This document shows positions 1 through 7,082 of a DNA stretch of 41,800 nucleotides, one piece after another. A model generated the notes under the pieces. That model was given only the letters and a program-made list of their open reading frames with translations. It ran no database searches and was not told the origin of the DNA. How positions within the stretch are numbered: the stretch's first letter is position 1; the number at the start of each line of letters is the position of its first letter. The position numbers and the translations under genes were made by a program. This stretch comes from Desulfovibrio sp. (GTDB taxonomy: Bacteria; Desulfobacterota; Desulfovibrionia; Desulfovibrionales; Desulfovibrionaceae). The stretch lies in contig JAISNZ010000015.1 in NCBI GenBank assembly GCA_031275955.1, positions 1 through 41,800 on the forward strand, written 5' to 3'.

Positions 1-780
1 CGCCAGCAGCACCCGGAATCCCAGGTCTCCGAGGCGGCATCCCGGCGCGCCGCAGGCGCTGCTGTCCGGCGCGTCAAAGGCGCGCCGGGCGAGACGGCAA
101 TTTTCAGCCCCATCGCTCCAACTGCCGCCCCTCCGGACGCGGAGCGTCCCCTCGGGCGGGCCTGCCGGATCGCCGGACGGGCTGCGCCCGTAATAGTCGG
201 CGGCAAACCAATCCTGCGCCCATTCATTGACGTTTCCGAGCATGTCGTAAAGACCCCAGGCGTTGGGTTCCTTTTCTCCCACCGGGTGCGTCGCGTTGCC
301 GGAATTTCGGTCATACCAGGCGGCCCGCCCAAGGGCGGCGGCATCCGCGGCAAAGGGATCAGGGCCGCTGCGGCCGGCCCTGGCCGCGTATTCCCATTCC
401 GCTTCCGTGGGCAGGCGGTAGCGGGTGTGCCCTTCCCGCAGGTTCAGGCGGCGGATGAACTCCTGGGCCTCATTCCAGAAGACCTGCTCCACCGGCAGCG
501 CGGCGCCCCTGAACCAGCTGGGATTGCCGCCCATGACCTTTTCCCACTGTTCCTGCGTGACCTCGAACCTGCCCAGATAAAAATCCCTGCTGATGGTCAC
601 CGGATGTTCTGGTCTTTCGTCCTCCAGAAGGTCGGAGCCCATGCGGAAGGACCCGGCCGGGAGGAGGACGAATTCCATGCCGAGGGAGTTGGTATACGTT
701 CCGCCGCTGGCGCTGGAAAAAGAGGCCGGGCAGAGGGCCAGAAGCCCAAGGAGAACAATCAGGGCGACGCCTCGCGGCAT
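1..780 (-). CDS. Exported SUMF1/FGE-sulfatase-domain protein (3' end outside window)
   Basis: The frame stays open from an ATG at 780 to the window edge (260 codons), so the C-terminus is missing or nearly so. Residues 1-25 look like a Sec signal peptide (MPRGVALIVLLGLLALCPAS), so the protein probably acts in the periplasm or at the surface. The rest is a SUMF1 fold: N-terminal NSLGMEFVLLPAGSFRMGS, then FEVTQEQWEKVMG, RLPTEAEWEYAARAG, GLYDMLGNVNEWAQDWF and RRGGSWSDGAENCRLARR, ending GFRVLLA. True formylglycine-generating enzymes have two cysteines after the GGS motif. Here the first position is Asp and only the second Cys remains, so catalytic FGE activity is doubtful and a binding or scaffold role is as likely. 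The start lies 4 bp after the cysK stop, so it is the last visible gene of the ABC-cysK operon. A Cys-rich stretch (ACGAPGC) near the end is unusual. Confidence 0.85.
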   Translation of the reverse strand, partial: MPRGVALIVLLGLLALCPASFSSASGGTYTNSLGMEFVLLPAGSFRMGSDLLEDERPEHPVTISRDFYLGRFEVTQEQWEKVMGGNPSWFRGAALPVEQVFWNEAQEFIRRLNLREGHTRYRLPTEAEWEYAARAGRSGPDPFAADAAALGRAAWYDRNSGNATHPVGEKEPNAWGLYDMLGNVNEWAQDWFAADYYGRSPSGDPAGPPEGTLRVRRGGSWSDGAENCRLARRAFDAPDSSACGAPGCRLGDLGFRVLLA

Positions 781-784
781 GGGC

Positions 785-1753
785 TTATTCCTCCAGATCC
801 GAAAGTTGGGTGGAAAGATACCGTTCGCCCGAATCCGGCAGGATGACCACGATGTTTTTCCCGGCGCTTTCGGGCCGCGCGGCGATGCGTCTGGCCGCCC
901 ACAGCGCCGCCCCGGCGGAAATGCCGCTGAGGATGCCCTCGACGCGCGCGATTTCCCGCGCCGCGTTCATGGCGTCCTCGTTGGTCACGCGGACAATCTC
1001 GTCAATAACGGAGCGGTTGAGGATTTTGGGCACAAAGCCGGCCCCTATGCCCTGGATGCGGTGGGGGCCGGATCTGCCCCCGGACAGCACCGGCGAGGCG
1101 TCCGGCTCCACCGCCACGATTCTGACCCCGGGCCTGCGCTCTTTCAGCACCTCGCCAACGCCGGTAATGGTGCCGCCGGTGCCGACTCCGGCCACGAAAC
1201 AATCCACCTCGCCGCCCGTGTCGGCCCAGATCTCCTCCGCCGTGGTCCGCCGGTGGGCTTCGGGATTGGCGGGGTTTTCAAACTGGAGGGGCATGAAACT
1301 GCCCGGGATCTGAGTCAGGAGGTCTCTGGCCTTGCGCACGGAACCGACCATGCCGTCCTTGCCCGAAGTGAGCACCACATCCGCTCCCAGCATGGCCGCG
1401 AGCTTCCGGCGCTCAATGGACATGGTTTCCGGCATGGTCAGCACGAGCTTGTATCCCCTGGCGGCGCAGGCGAAGGCCAGCCCAATGCCCGTGTTGCCGG
1501 AGGTGGGCTCAATGACCGTGCTGCCGGGACCAATCCTGCCCCCGCTTTCGGCGGCGTCCAGCATGGCCGCGCCGATGCGGCATTTGACGCTGTTCATGGG
1601 ATTGAAGGACTCCACCTTGGCCAGCAGGATTCCAGCCAGGCCTTTTCCGAATTTATCCAGGCGGACCAGCGGAGTATTGCCGCGCGCGTCAATGATCGAG
1701 GCATAAATCCTGCCCCGGCTGTCGGCCCTGGCTGTCACAGAGGATGCGCTCAT
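785..1753 (-). CDS. cysK: Cysteine synthase A (O-acetylserine sulfhydrylase)
   Basis: This PLP enzyme makes L-cysteine from O-acetylserine and sulfide in the cytoplasm. At 322 aa it has the normal CysK length. The PLP lysine is K57 in NPMNSVKCRIG, the form found in E. coli CysK. TSGNTG (84-89) binds the substrate carboxylate, GTGGTITGVG binds the PLP phosphate, and PETMSIERRK, PHRIQGIGAGFVP and ILPDSGERYLST are family signatures. The N-terminus is about 10 residues longer than in E. coli. The ATG overlaps the stop of the upstream ABC ATPase gene as ATGA, which suggests translational coupling, and the SUMF1 gene follows after 4 bp. The link to a NitT/TauT-type importer suggests that imported sulfur compounds feed cysteine synthesis; that is inference. 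Confidence 0.95.
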   Translation of the reverse strand: MSASSVTARADSRGRIYASIIDARGNTPLVRLDKFGKGLAGILLAKVESFNPMNSVKCRIGAAMLDAAESGGRIGPGSTVIEPTSGNTGIGLAFACAARGYKLVLTMPETMSIERRKLAAMLGADVVLTSGKDGMVGSVRKARDLLTQIPGSFMPLQFENPANPEAHRRTTAEEIWADTGGEVDCFVAGVGTGGTITGVGEVLKERRPGVRIVAVEPDASPVLSGGRSGPHRIQGIGAGFVPKILNRSVIDEIVRVTNEDAMNAAREIARVEGILSGISAGAALWAARRIAARPESAGKNIVVILPDSGERYLSTQLSDLEE

Positions 1754-2664
1754 ATCGTGTACATGCTTTCCTGGTTGATGTCGTATTGCAGAATGGCGAA
1801 AATCCGCTCCTGAATGGCCACGATTTCCGGGTCCGTCCGCGCCCTCGGGCGGGGAACGTCCACGGGGATGCGGTTGCGGACAGTGCCGCCGGGGCCGGGG
1901 GAGAAGATAACCACCTCGTCGGAAAGGTAGACCGCCTCGGGCACGTCATGGCTGACCATGACAATGATGATGGGGGAGGCGTTGCCTTTGGCCTCTTCCC
2001 AGAGGTAGAGCAGGTCGTCCTGCAGCCTTTCCCGCTGCAGGGCGTCCACGGCGGCAAAGGGCTCGTCCATGAGAATGATTTTCGGCTCCACCGAAAGCGC
2101 CCGCGCCAGGGCAAGACGCTGGCGCATGCCGCCGGAAAGCTGCGCGGGGTATTTGTTTTCCGCGCCGGCAAGTCCCACCTTGCTCAGATAAAAACCGGCC
2201 TTCTCCTCCATTTCCGCGCGGGAGGGCCGATCGGATCGCCTTTTGCCGGCCGAGCGCAGCCGCAGGACAAAGACGACGTTCTGCAGGGCCGTCATCCAGG
2301 GGAAGACGGCGTAATCCTGAAAAATCATCGCGATGTCGTGCTTGGGCCGGTCGGTGAAGACCCCGTTGGCCAGGGGCGAGATGAAACGGTAGCGCCGCTT
2401 GTACTCCTCCATCTCCTTGCGGGTTGAGGGCAGAGGCTCCAGCACAAGTCTGCCGTCAATGCGGATCTCGCCGTCCGTGGGGGCCTGAAGTCCGGCCAGG
2501 ATTTCCAGAAAGGTCGATTTGCCGCAGCCGGATGGACCAAGCAGGCTCACGATCCTGCCGTCGGGAATGGTCAGGGACACGTTCAGCACAGCGGTAAGCC
2601 CTTCGGCCAGCCCCTTTTCGTTCACCAGGGAAAAAAATTTGCTGATGCTGCGCGCCTCGATCAT
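1750..2664 (-). CDS. ABC transporter ATPase, NitT/TauT (nitrate/sulfonate/taurine) family
   Basis: This is the ATP-hydrolysing subunit of the importer encoded with the next two genes, 304 aa. Visible motifs are Walker A GPSGCGKST (43-51), Q-loop IFQDYAVFPW, signature LSGGMRQRL (176-184), Walker B IILMDEP (D200, E201) and H-loop VSHD (H239). About 40 residues between Walker A and the Q-loop (roughly 75-112, ending FTDRPKHD) exceed the usual SsuB/TauB length. Such insertions occur in some NitT/TauT ATPases. The stop overlaps the cysK ATG; the permease stop is 6 bp upstream of the ATG. The substrate cannot be read from the ATPase. Taurine, alkanesulfonate, nitrate and thiamine-precursor importers share this family, and the cysK neighbour favours an organosulfur compound. 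Confidence 0.92.
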   Translation of the reverse strand: MIEARSISKFFSLVNEKGLAEGLTAVLNVSLTIPDGRIVSLLGPSGCGKSTFLEILAGLQAPTDGEIRIDGRLVLEPLPSTRKEMEEYKRRYRFISPLANGVFTDRPKHDIAMIFQDYAVFPWMTALQNVVFVLRLRSAGKRRSDRPSRAEMEEKAGFYLSKVGLAGAENKYPAQLSGGMRQRLALARALSVEPKIILMDEPFAAVDALQRERLQDDLLYLWEEAKGNASPIIIVMVSHDVPEAVYLSDEVVIFSPGPGGTVRNRIPVDVPRPRARTDPEIVAIQERIFAILQYDINQESMYTI

Positions 2665-2670
2665 CTTCCC

Positions 2671-3501
2671 CTACCGCCCCACCTTCCAGATCGCCAGCTT
2701 GAGTTCGACGTATTTGAGAATTTCAATGAGAAACCAGCCTATAAAGCCGGTTACCATCATACAGACCATCATCTCCGGAATCAGGAAATAATCCTTGGCC
2801 TGCCCCAGGAGAAAGCCTATCCCCATCCTGCCGCCGTATGCCTCCCCGATGACCAGCATCACCAGGCCCATGGCCACGCCGGTCTTCAGGCTCATGATGA
2901 TGGAGCCGAAGGCGTGCCAGAAATAGACCTTGCGCAGAAGGGTGAACTCGCTGGCGCCGAAGACTCTGGCCGAGGCCAGATAGCGCGGATCGGTGTCCTT
3001 GATGCCCTGATAGGTGTTGAAAAGCACCGGATAAAAGATGCCGATGGACATCAGAAAGATGTGCATGCTGGAACCGATGCCGAAGATGATGATGGTCATG
3101 GGCACCCAGGCCGGAGGGGGAATAGGCGCCAGAAGCTGCCAGAGGGGAAGGATGAAGGCCCTGACCTTCTGATTCCAGCCCATGAGCATGCCGATGGGAA
3201 CCGCCAGAGCCACCGCGAGGCCGAAGGCGATGAAAAATCTGCCCAGGCTGTACAGGATATGCAGGACAAGACTTCTGCGCAGGAGCATGTCCCAGAAGGT
3301 TGCCGCCACCGTGCTCAAAGGCGGCAACAGGCTCTCCGGGATCAGGCCGGCCCGGGGCAAAAACTCCCAGAGCAGGAGCAGGGGAAGAAGGAGAGCCAGA
3401 AATTCCAGGGAAAAGAAATTGCCCAGGGCATTTTTGGAGAATCCGCCAAGTTCCCGCAGGAGCCGGCGGATTCCCCTCGTTTCATAGTCGTCGTCCGTCA
3501 C
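2671..3501 (-). CDS. ABC transporter permease, NitT/TauT family
   Basis: This is the inner-membrane channel subunit, 276 aa, with about six hydrophobic helices (for example FLALLLPLLLLWEFL near 35 and VAMGLVMLVIGEAYGG near 220). The cytoplasmic EAA-type loop that docks on the ATPase is recognisable as YLASARVFGASEFTLLRKVYF. The start is a GTG at 3501 that shares GTGA with the stop of the binding-protein gene, so the two are translationally coupled; the ATPase gene follows after 6 bp. The family assignment (SsuC/TauC/NrtB-like) is firm. The transported molecule is not visible in the sequence. Confidence 0.92.
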   Translation of the reverse strand: MTDDDYETRGIRRLLRELGGFSKNALGNFFSLEFLALLLPLLLLWEFLPRAGLIPESLLPPLSTVAATFWDMLLRRSLVLHILYSLGRFFIAFGLAVALAVPIGMLMGWNQKVRAFILPLWQLLAPIPPPAWVPMTIIIFGIGSSMHIFLMSIGIFYPVLFNTYQGIKDTDPRYLASARVFGASEFTLLRKVYFWHAFGSIIMSLKTGVAMGLVMLVIGEAYGGRMGIGFLLGQAKDYFLIPEMMVCMMVTGFIGWFLIEILKYVELKLAIWKVGR

Positions 3502-4490
3502 CAGGTGATCCCTTTGAATTCCGGCGCGAAGAGCGCGTCGCCGGGATTCTTCTCAATGGTTCCCTGATTGACCAGAGCCTGGGCATAGCCTTTCAGTCCC
3601 GCCGTATCCAGCTTGATCTGGAAGCCAAGCTTGGGATTGCTGTTGATGATCGCCTGTTGGGAGACATTGGGGACATACTTCCGGGCGATGGCGACAATGT
3701 CTGCCGCGACGGGATTCTTGCGAATCAGCTTGTCCGCTTCATCAATGGCCGCAATAAAGGCCTTGGCCTCCTTGGTGTTGTTCCTGACGAAATCCTTGTT
3801 CGCGTTGATCGTCCGGCAGGGCGGGTTTTCCCCGGCCAGATTGGGCTCAATTTTGCCGTCGCCGTCGGCGTCGGAATGACCGTCGAAAAGCGTCTTGTAT
3901 TTGGGCTTTCCGTCGGCATCCTTCAGGAGCAGGGCCTCGGCCACAAAGGGTTCCTCCAGAATCGCCCCCTTGACCGCGCCGCCTTCCAGGGCGGCCAGGG
4001 CGGCGCCGGGGGCGAGGGCGGTCAGGGTAAACTCCGTGTTATAGCGCTGCTTAAGCGCGTCGCGGATGGCGATGACCGCGCAGCAGGTATTGGAAAGGCC
4101 GGCCAGCTGCTGTCCCTTCAGGTCTTCGGGCTTCTTGAAGGGCGCGTTTACCGGGACCACCAGCACGGAGGTGCAGGGGATCTTGACCTGGGCGATGATG
4201 GTGATGTTCTGTCCCTTGGCGATGGGGGTAATGACGCCGGTGGGGCAGTTGAAGACAATGTCCGCCTCTCCTCCCACCACGGCGGCCACGCCGGAGCTGG
4301 TTTGCCTGATCTCCACGTCCAGCCCGTGTTTTTTGAACAGGCCTTGCTCAAAGGCGACATACAGGTTCAGGTGATGGGTGGAATTGGCGTCGGCCACGAT
4401 GATTTTCCCCCCCTCCCTGGCGGCTCCGGGGGCCGTCAGGGGCAAGGCAAGCGACATCAGGGCCAGGCAGAAAAAAATTTTCTTCAGCAT
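3498..4490 (-). CDS. Periplasmic substrate-binding protein of the NitT/TauT-type importer
   Basis: This 330-aa exported protein captures the substrate for the importer. Residues 1-23 form a Sec signal peptide (MLKKIFFCLALMSLALPLTA). The mature part has the NMT1/SsuA-like layout: IIVADANSTHHLNLYVAFEQ, QGLFKKHGLDVEI, GEADIVFNCPTGVITPIAKG. Features unlike typical SsuA are a cysteine pair (C136-C137), three further cysteines (C82, C106, C225) and a DADGDGKIE stretch at 207-215 resembling a calcium-binding loop. The start at 4490 is chosen because it begins the signal peptide and follows a strong ribosome site (GAGGAGGT); the open frame runs further upstream through fliW DNA but that is not coding in this frame. 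It is the first gene of the operon, preceded by two dyads. Confidence 0.9.
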   Translation of the reverse strand: MLKKIFFCLALMSLALPLTAPGAAREGGKIIVADANSTHHLNLYVAFEQGLFKKHGLDVEIRQTSSGVAAVVGGEADIVFNCPTGVITPIAKGQNITIIAQVKIPCTSVLVVPVNAPFKKPEDLKGQQLAGLSNTCCAVIAIRDALKQRYNTEFTLTALAPGAALAALEGGAVKGAILEEPFVAEALLLKDADGKPKYKTLFDGHSDADGDGKIEPNLAGENPPCRTINANKDFVRNNTKEAKAFIAAIDEADKLIRKNPVAADIVAIARKYVPNVSQQAIINSNPKLGFQIKLDTAGLKGYAQALVNQGTIEKNPGDALFAPEFKGITW

Positions 4491-4519
4491 GCGGGACCTC
4501 CTCATTTTCCGGACACAGG

Positions 4520-4536
4520 GGATGATGTGATCATCC
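4520..4536. promoter_or_regulatory. Perfect 7-bp-arm dyad in the ABC-operon leader
   Basis: The plus strand reads GGATGATGTGATCATCC, with arms GGATGAT and ATCATCC around GTG. It lies about 30 bp before the ATG of the binding-protein gene. It could be a repressor operator or an mRNA hairpin close to the ribosome site; no factor can be named. Confidence 0.4.
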
Positions 4537-4568
4537 ATGAGGACTTTCCCGTTTCCTGTGAAATATCT

Positions 4569-4592
4569 ATTTCGCATACCTGTATGCGGAAT
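4569..4592. promoter_or_regulatory. 24-bp dyad upstream of the ABC-cysK operon
   Basis: Two 11-bp arms (ATTTCGCATAC and GTATGCGGAAT, one mismatch) flank CT; the inner CGCATAC/GTATGCG is perfect. The dyad sits between the fliW stop and the binding-protein gene. It has too little GC and no following T-run to be a convincing terminator for fliW, so an operator is the preferred reading. A weak promoter (TTCCGC, then TAGATA 16 bp later, minus strand) would place the dyad between -35 and -10. That placement is inference. Confidence 0.4.
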
Positions 4593-4609
4593 TGTGATAT
4601 CCAGGGATT

Positions 4610-5077
4610 TCAGCCGTGTCTTCTGGGCGCCTCTTCCCGTTTGTGGACGAAGATGCGGGAGGGAGAATCGCCCTCTGCCTGGGGGACCTGAAGGCCCAGG
4701 CGGGCCTTGCGGTTGATGAGGATGGGGCCCAGAAGGTTGAGGACCGTCTCCTCCGGCTTTCCCGGAGGAATGGTGGCGGTGACCAGGACGGCGAGATCGG
4801 CGGCGGCGGCGACCTTGAGGAGATTTTGCTCGGCATCGCCGATGCGCAGGGCATACTCCGGATGAAAGGCATAGGGGTCCGCCACAAGCAGGCCGAGATC
4901 CGGCTCCTCCATGCTTTGCAGGATCAGCAGGGGGGCCTCCGCGCGGATCTGGAGCAGGGCGAAACGGCGTTTGTCTTCGTAGCCGATGAGGCCGCGCGGG
5001 AAATTGATGACCTTGTACAGATCCACTTCGCGTTCGCCCAGCCGGGATTGAATGATCGCTATTTTTTGCCTTGCCAT
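4610..5077 (-). CDS. fliW: Flagellar assembly factor FliW
   Basis: FliW binds CsrA and flagellin and so links flagellin export to CsrA release; it acts in the cytoplasm. The protein has 155 aa, the usual family size. Family features are YKVINFPRGLIGYEDKRRFAL near the N-terminus, EPDLGLLVADPYAFHPEY in the middle and LNLLGPILINRKARLGLQV near the C-terminus. The ATG at 5077 lies 19 bp inside the end of csrA, so the two are translated as a coupled pair. It is the last gene of the flagellar block; the next gene on this strand starts 119 bp on and belongs to the ABC operon. No flgM follows. Confidence 0.93.
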   Translation of the reverse strand: MARQKIAIIQSRLGEREVDLYKVINFPRGLIGYEDKRRFALLQIRAEAPLLILQSMEEPDLGLLVADPYAFHPEYALRIGDAEQNLLKVAAAADLAVLVTATIPPGKPEETVLNLLGPILINRKARLGLQVPQAEGDSPSRIFVHKREEAPRRHG

Positions 5078-5292
5078 AATTCCGCCGCGGCCAGAAGGTC
5101 CGAATTGTCGGCAAGCGCGGCCTGCCGGTTTTCCTCTTTGACGCGAAGATATACTTCTTCGCGGTAGACAACGATGTCGTCGGGCACAAAAATTCCCAGC
5201 TTCACCTGTTTTCCCTGGATGCTGAGAAGGGTGATCTTGATGTTGTCGCCGATATGGAGACTTTCTCCGGACCGTCTGGTCAAGATAAGCAT
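5059..5292 (-). CDS. csrA: Carbon storage/translational regulator CsrA
   Basis: This RNA-binding protein (77 aa) blocks or stabilises target mRNAs at GGA motifs. The start at 5292 gives the canonical N-terminus MLILTRRSGESLHIGD; upstream in-frame codons give a non-homologous extension. The RNA-binding residues of beta1 (LTRR) and beta5 (YREEVYLRV, with the arginine equivalent to R44) are present. The C-terminal tail (about 60-77, LADNSDLLAAAELWQGKK) is longer than in E. coli, as in many CsrA proteins that pair with FliW. The gene overlaps fliW by 19 bp. The ribosome site GGAAGGA itself holds GGA motifs, so self-repression is plausible. Confidence 0.95.
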   Translation of the reverse strand: MLILTRRSGESLHIGDNIKITLLSIQGKQVKLGIFVPDDIVVYREEVYLRVKEENRQAALADNSDLLAAAELWQGKK

Positions 5293-5315
5293 GCATCCTT
5301 CCGGGAGTCCGCGCA

Positions 5316-5345
5316 TTCCCCGCCGGCCATGCGGACGGCGGGGAA
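5316..5345 (-). promoter_or_regulatory. Stem-loop in the flgL-csrA spacer (csrA leader)
   Basis: A perfect 10-bp stem (TTCCCCGCCG and CGGCGGGGAA) encloses a 10-nt loop, between the flgL stop and the csrA ribosome site. No T-run follows, so it is not a typical terminator. GGA motifs occur in the 3' arm, just after it and in the ribosome site, which fits a CsrA-bound leader or a processing hairpin separating flgL from csrA. Confidence 0.5.
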
Positions 5346-5351
5346 CCGGCA

Positions 5352-6926
5352 TTACAGGAAATTGACGAGACTCATCTGCATGATCATGGACGAGGACTTC
5401 AGCACGCTGTTATAGGCCAGCTGCTGCTTGGACAGGCGGGTCATCAGCTCCGTGATGTCCACATCCTCCACATAACTTAAGTTCTCCTGTTCATCAAGGA
5501 CCCGCATCTCCAAAGCCGCGTGGGTCACTTCCAGGCGGTTGTAGCGCCCTCCGACCACGGCGGCCTTGGTGGCGACCTGGGCCATGACGGTCTTCAGCTC
5601 TTCCAGGGCGGCGGCCATGTCGTCCGGGCTGCCGTATTCGGCCGCGCCCACAAGCCTGCCGCAGACCTCGAAGAGGTTGCTCGCGTCGCCCTCCAGGGGA
5701 TGGGCGCTTCCGCCGCTGTTCACCGGCAGGGCGTCGTCGGTAAAGGGTTCCTGGTACAGGCCGCCGAAGATGTCCTTGCCCACCAGATTGACGGTGACGG
5801 AGTCACTGTCGGAAATGGCCATGTTGATGTCCGCCCGATAGGGATGGATGACGAACTGGTCCCCGGCGGCGGGGGCCGCGCCCAGTTCCAGGTAGCCTCC
5901 CGGCACGGGCAGGCGGAAAGCGGGATCGGAACTGACAGCCTGGGTCCAGTTGCCGCCGTCGTCCAGGCTGTAGGAATAGGTCACCTCCCCGCCGGCGACG
6001 GCGTCAATGCGCACGGCCAGGTCCCGGGTGAAGGAACCCTGCACCTGGGCTCCGGATACGGCGCTACCGTATGGGGTGACGACGCGCGCGCCGGAGTCGT
6101 CGCCGTTGTAGACGGCGCTGGGCCGCAGGTAGAGCCAGGTTCCGTTGTCAGCTTCATTGCGATTGTCGGTGGCGACAGTGGTTACGTTGACGCCGGCGCC
6201 GTTGCTGATCTTCAGCGTGGAGCCTCCGCAGTTGAGCAGGACGTCCGTGCCGGCCACGCTGGTTGTCCCGTCCGTCCAGGTTGTGCCCCCGTCGGTGCTG
6301 TAGCGGAAGGCCGTGGCCTCCACCGCGCCGCTGGTTCCGCCGGAGGCGTTGCCGGGGTCGTAAAACTGTATAATGGTTGTGTGCTCCGTGTCGCCTTCCG
6401 CCGTCAGCGCGCCTCCCTGGGCCATAAGGTCCGCGTTGAAGGCCTCGTCGTGGCTGGTGACGCCCAGGGCCAGGTCGTAGGCGGGGCCGTCGGTCTTCTG
6501 CCCGGCGAAGATGCTGCGATCCTCAAAGCGGGTATTGGCCAGATTGATGAGCTGAAGGAACTGCTGGCGCAATTCGTAGCTGATCTGTTCCCGGTTGGTC
6601 TCGTCGTAGGTTTCGGTGGCCCCCTGTTCCGCCAGTTCCGTCATGCGGGTCAGAACGGTCATCAGGGAGCCTTCGCCGGAGAGAACGGAATCGGCGGTTC
6701 CCAGCCAGCCGTAGGCGGTGTTGATGTTGTCCTTATAGCGGGCAAGCTTGCTCAGGGAGGCCCTGTAGGAAATCACCCGGCCCGCGCCCACGGGATCGTC
6801 CGAGGGGCGGTTGATCTTGAGCTGGGAGGAGCTCTGAAGATTGGACTCCATGAGATCGCTCAGGTTCTTGTTCATATGCTGAATGCTGGAGGCATACATC
6901 TGGTTCTGGGTGACGCGCAGGGTCAT
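5352..6926 (-). CDS. flgL: Flagellar hook-filament junction protein FlgL (HAP3)
   Basis: FlgL joins the filament to the hook outside the cell after export by the flagellar secretion system. Residues 1-150 show the flagellin-like N-terminal coiled coil (MTLRVTQNQMYASSIQHMN, INRPSDDPVGAGRVISYRASL, ANTRFEDRSIFAGQKTDGPAY). Residues about 440-524 form the matching C-terminal helix (VGGRYNRLEVTHAALEMRV, ITELMTRLSKQQLAYNSVL, ending MSLVNFL). At 524 aa it is much longer than the E. coli protein (about 317 aa); the extra mass is a central beta-rich domain (about 180-430) with a repeated YSxDGGxxW motif (YSTDGGTTWTDG, YSLDDGGNWTQA) that also occurs in FlgK here. It follows flgK after 154 bp of hairpin-rich spacer. 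Confidence 0.93.
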   Translation of the reverse strand: MTLRVTQNQMYASSIQHMNKNLSDLMESNLQSSSQLKINRPSDDPVGAGRVISYRASLSKLARYKDNINTAYGWLGTADSVLSGEGSLMTVLTRMTELAEQGATETYDETNREQISYELRQQFLQLINLANTRFEDRSIFAGQKTDGPAYDLALGVTSHDEAFNADLMAQGGALTAEGDTEHTTIIQFYDPGNASGGTSGAVEATAFRYSTDGGTTWTDGTTSVAGTDVLLNCGGSTLKISNGAGVNVTTVATDNRNEADNGTWLYLRPSAVYNGDDSGARVVTPYGSAVSGAQVQGSFTRDLAVRIDAVAGGEVTYSYSLDDGGNWTQAVSSDPAFRLPVPGGYLELGAAPAAGDQFVIHPYRADINMAISDSDSVTVNLVGKDIFGGLYQEPFTDDALPVNSGGSAHPLEGDASNLFEVCGRLVGAAEYGSPDDMAAALEELKTVMAQVATKAAVVGGRYNRLEVTHAALEMRVLDEQENLSYVEDVDITELMTRLSKQQLAYNSVLKSSSMIMQMSLVNFL

Positions 6927-6977
6927 GGCTCTGTCTCCTTGCGGAATGCTTCCGGGCGGCTATGGCATTTTACGCTT

Positions 6978-7082
6978 GAAACAGTTCGCTTACGGCCAGC
7001 CGGCCTGCTCCTGTTTCGCGGCAAGGATTTGCAGGCAAATCCCTGCAGAGCGAATGACACATTTTCAATGGTCATTTGCTCT
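6978..7082 (-). repeat. Cluster of inverted repeats in the flgK-flgL spacer
   Basis: The 154-bp spacer holds three nested or adjacent hairpins. One is a 12-bp stem with one G-U pair (7047-7058 with 7071-7082) overlapping the flgK stop. The second is GGATTTGCAGGCAAATCC at 7025-7042. The third pairs GAAACAG (6978-6984) with CTGTTTC (7011-7017) around a GGCC-rich core. No T-run or clear sigma-28 or sigma-54 promoter was seen. Confidence 0.5.

Noticed and set aside
1..150. Variable protein of a diversity-generating retroelement, given the SUMF1 C-terminus ending GFRVLLA
   Set aside because: No reverse transcriptase or template repeat is in the window, and the terminal segment is not enriched in AAC-type codons. 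It cannot be excluded because the left flank is missing.
593..1813. Long open frames antisense to cysK, flgL, flgK, dnaE and the TPR gene
   Set aside because: These are GC-skew shadows of well-supported genes; their products are low-complexity Gly/His/Arg-rich and lack family motifs.
4973..5189. Extended reading frame of the binding-protein gene through fliW
   Set aside because: It overlaps fliW in another frame and lacks homology; the signal peptide and ribosome site place the start at 4490.
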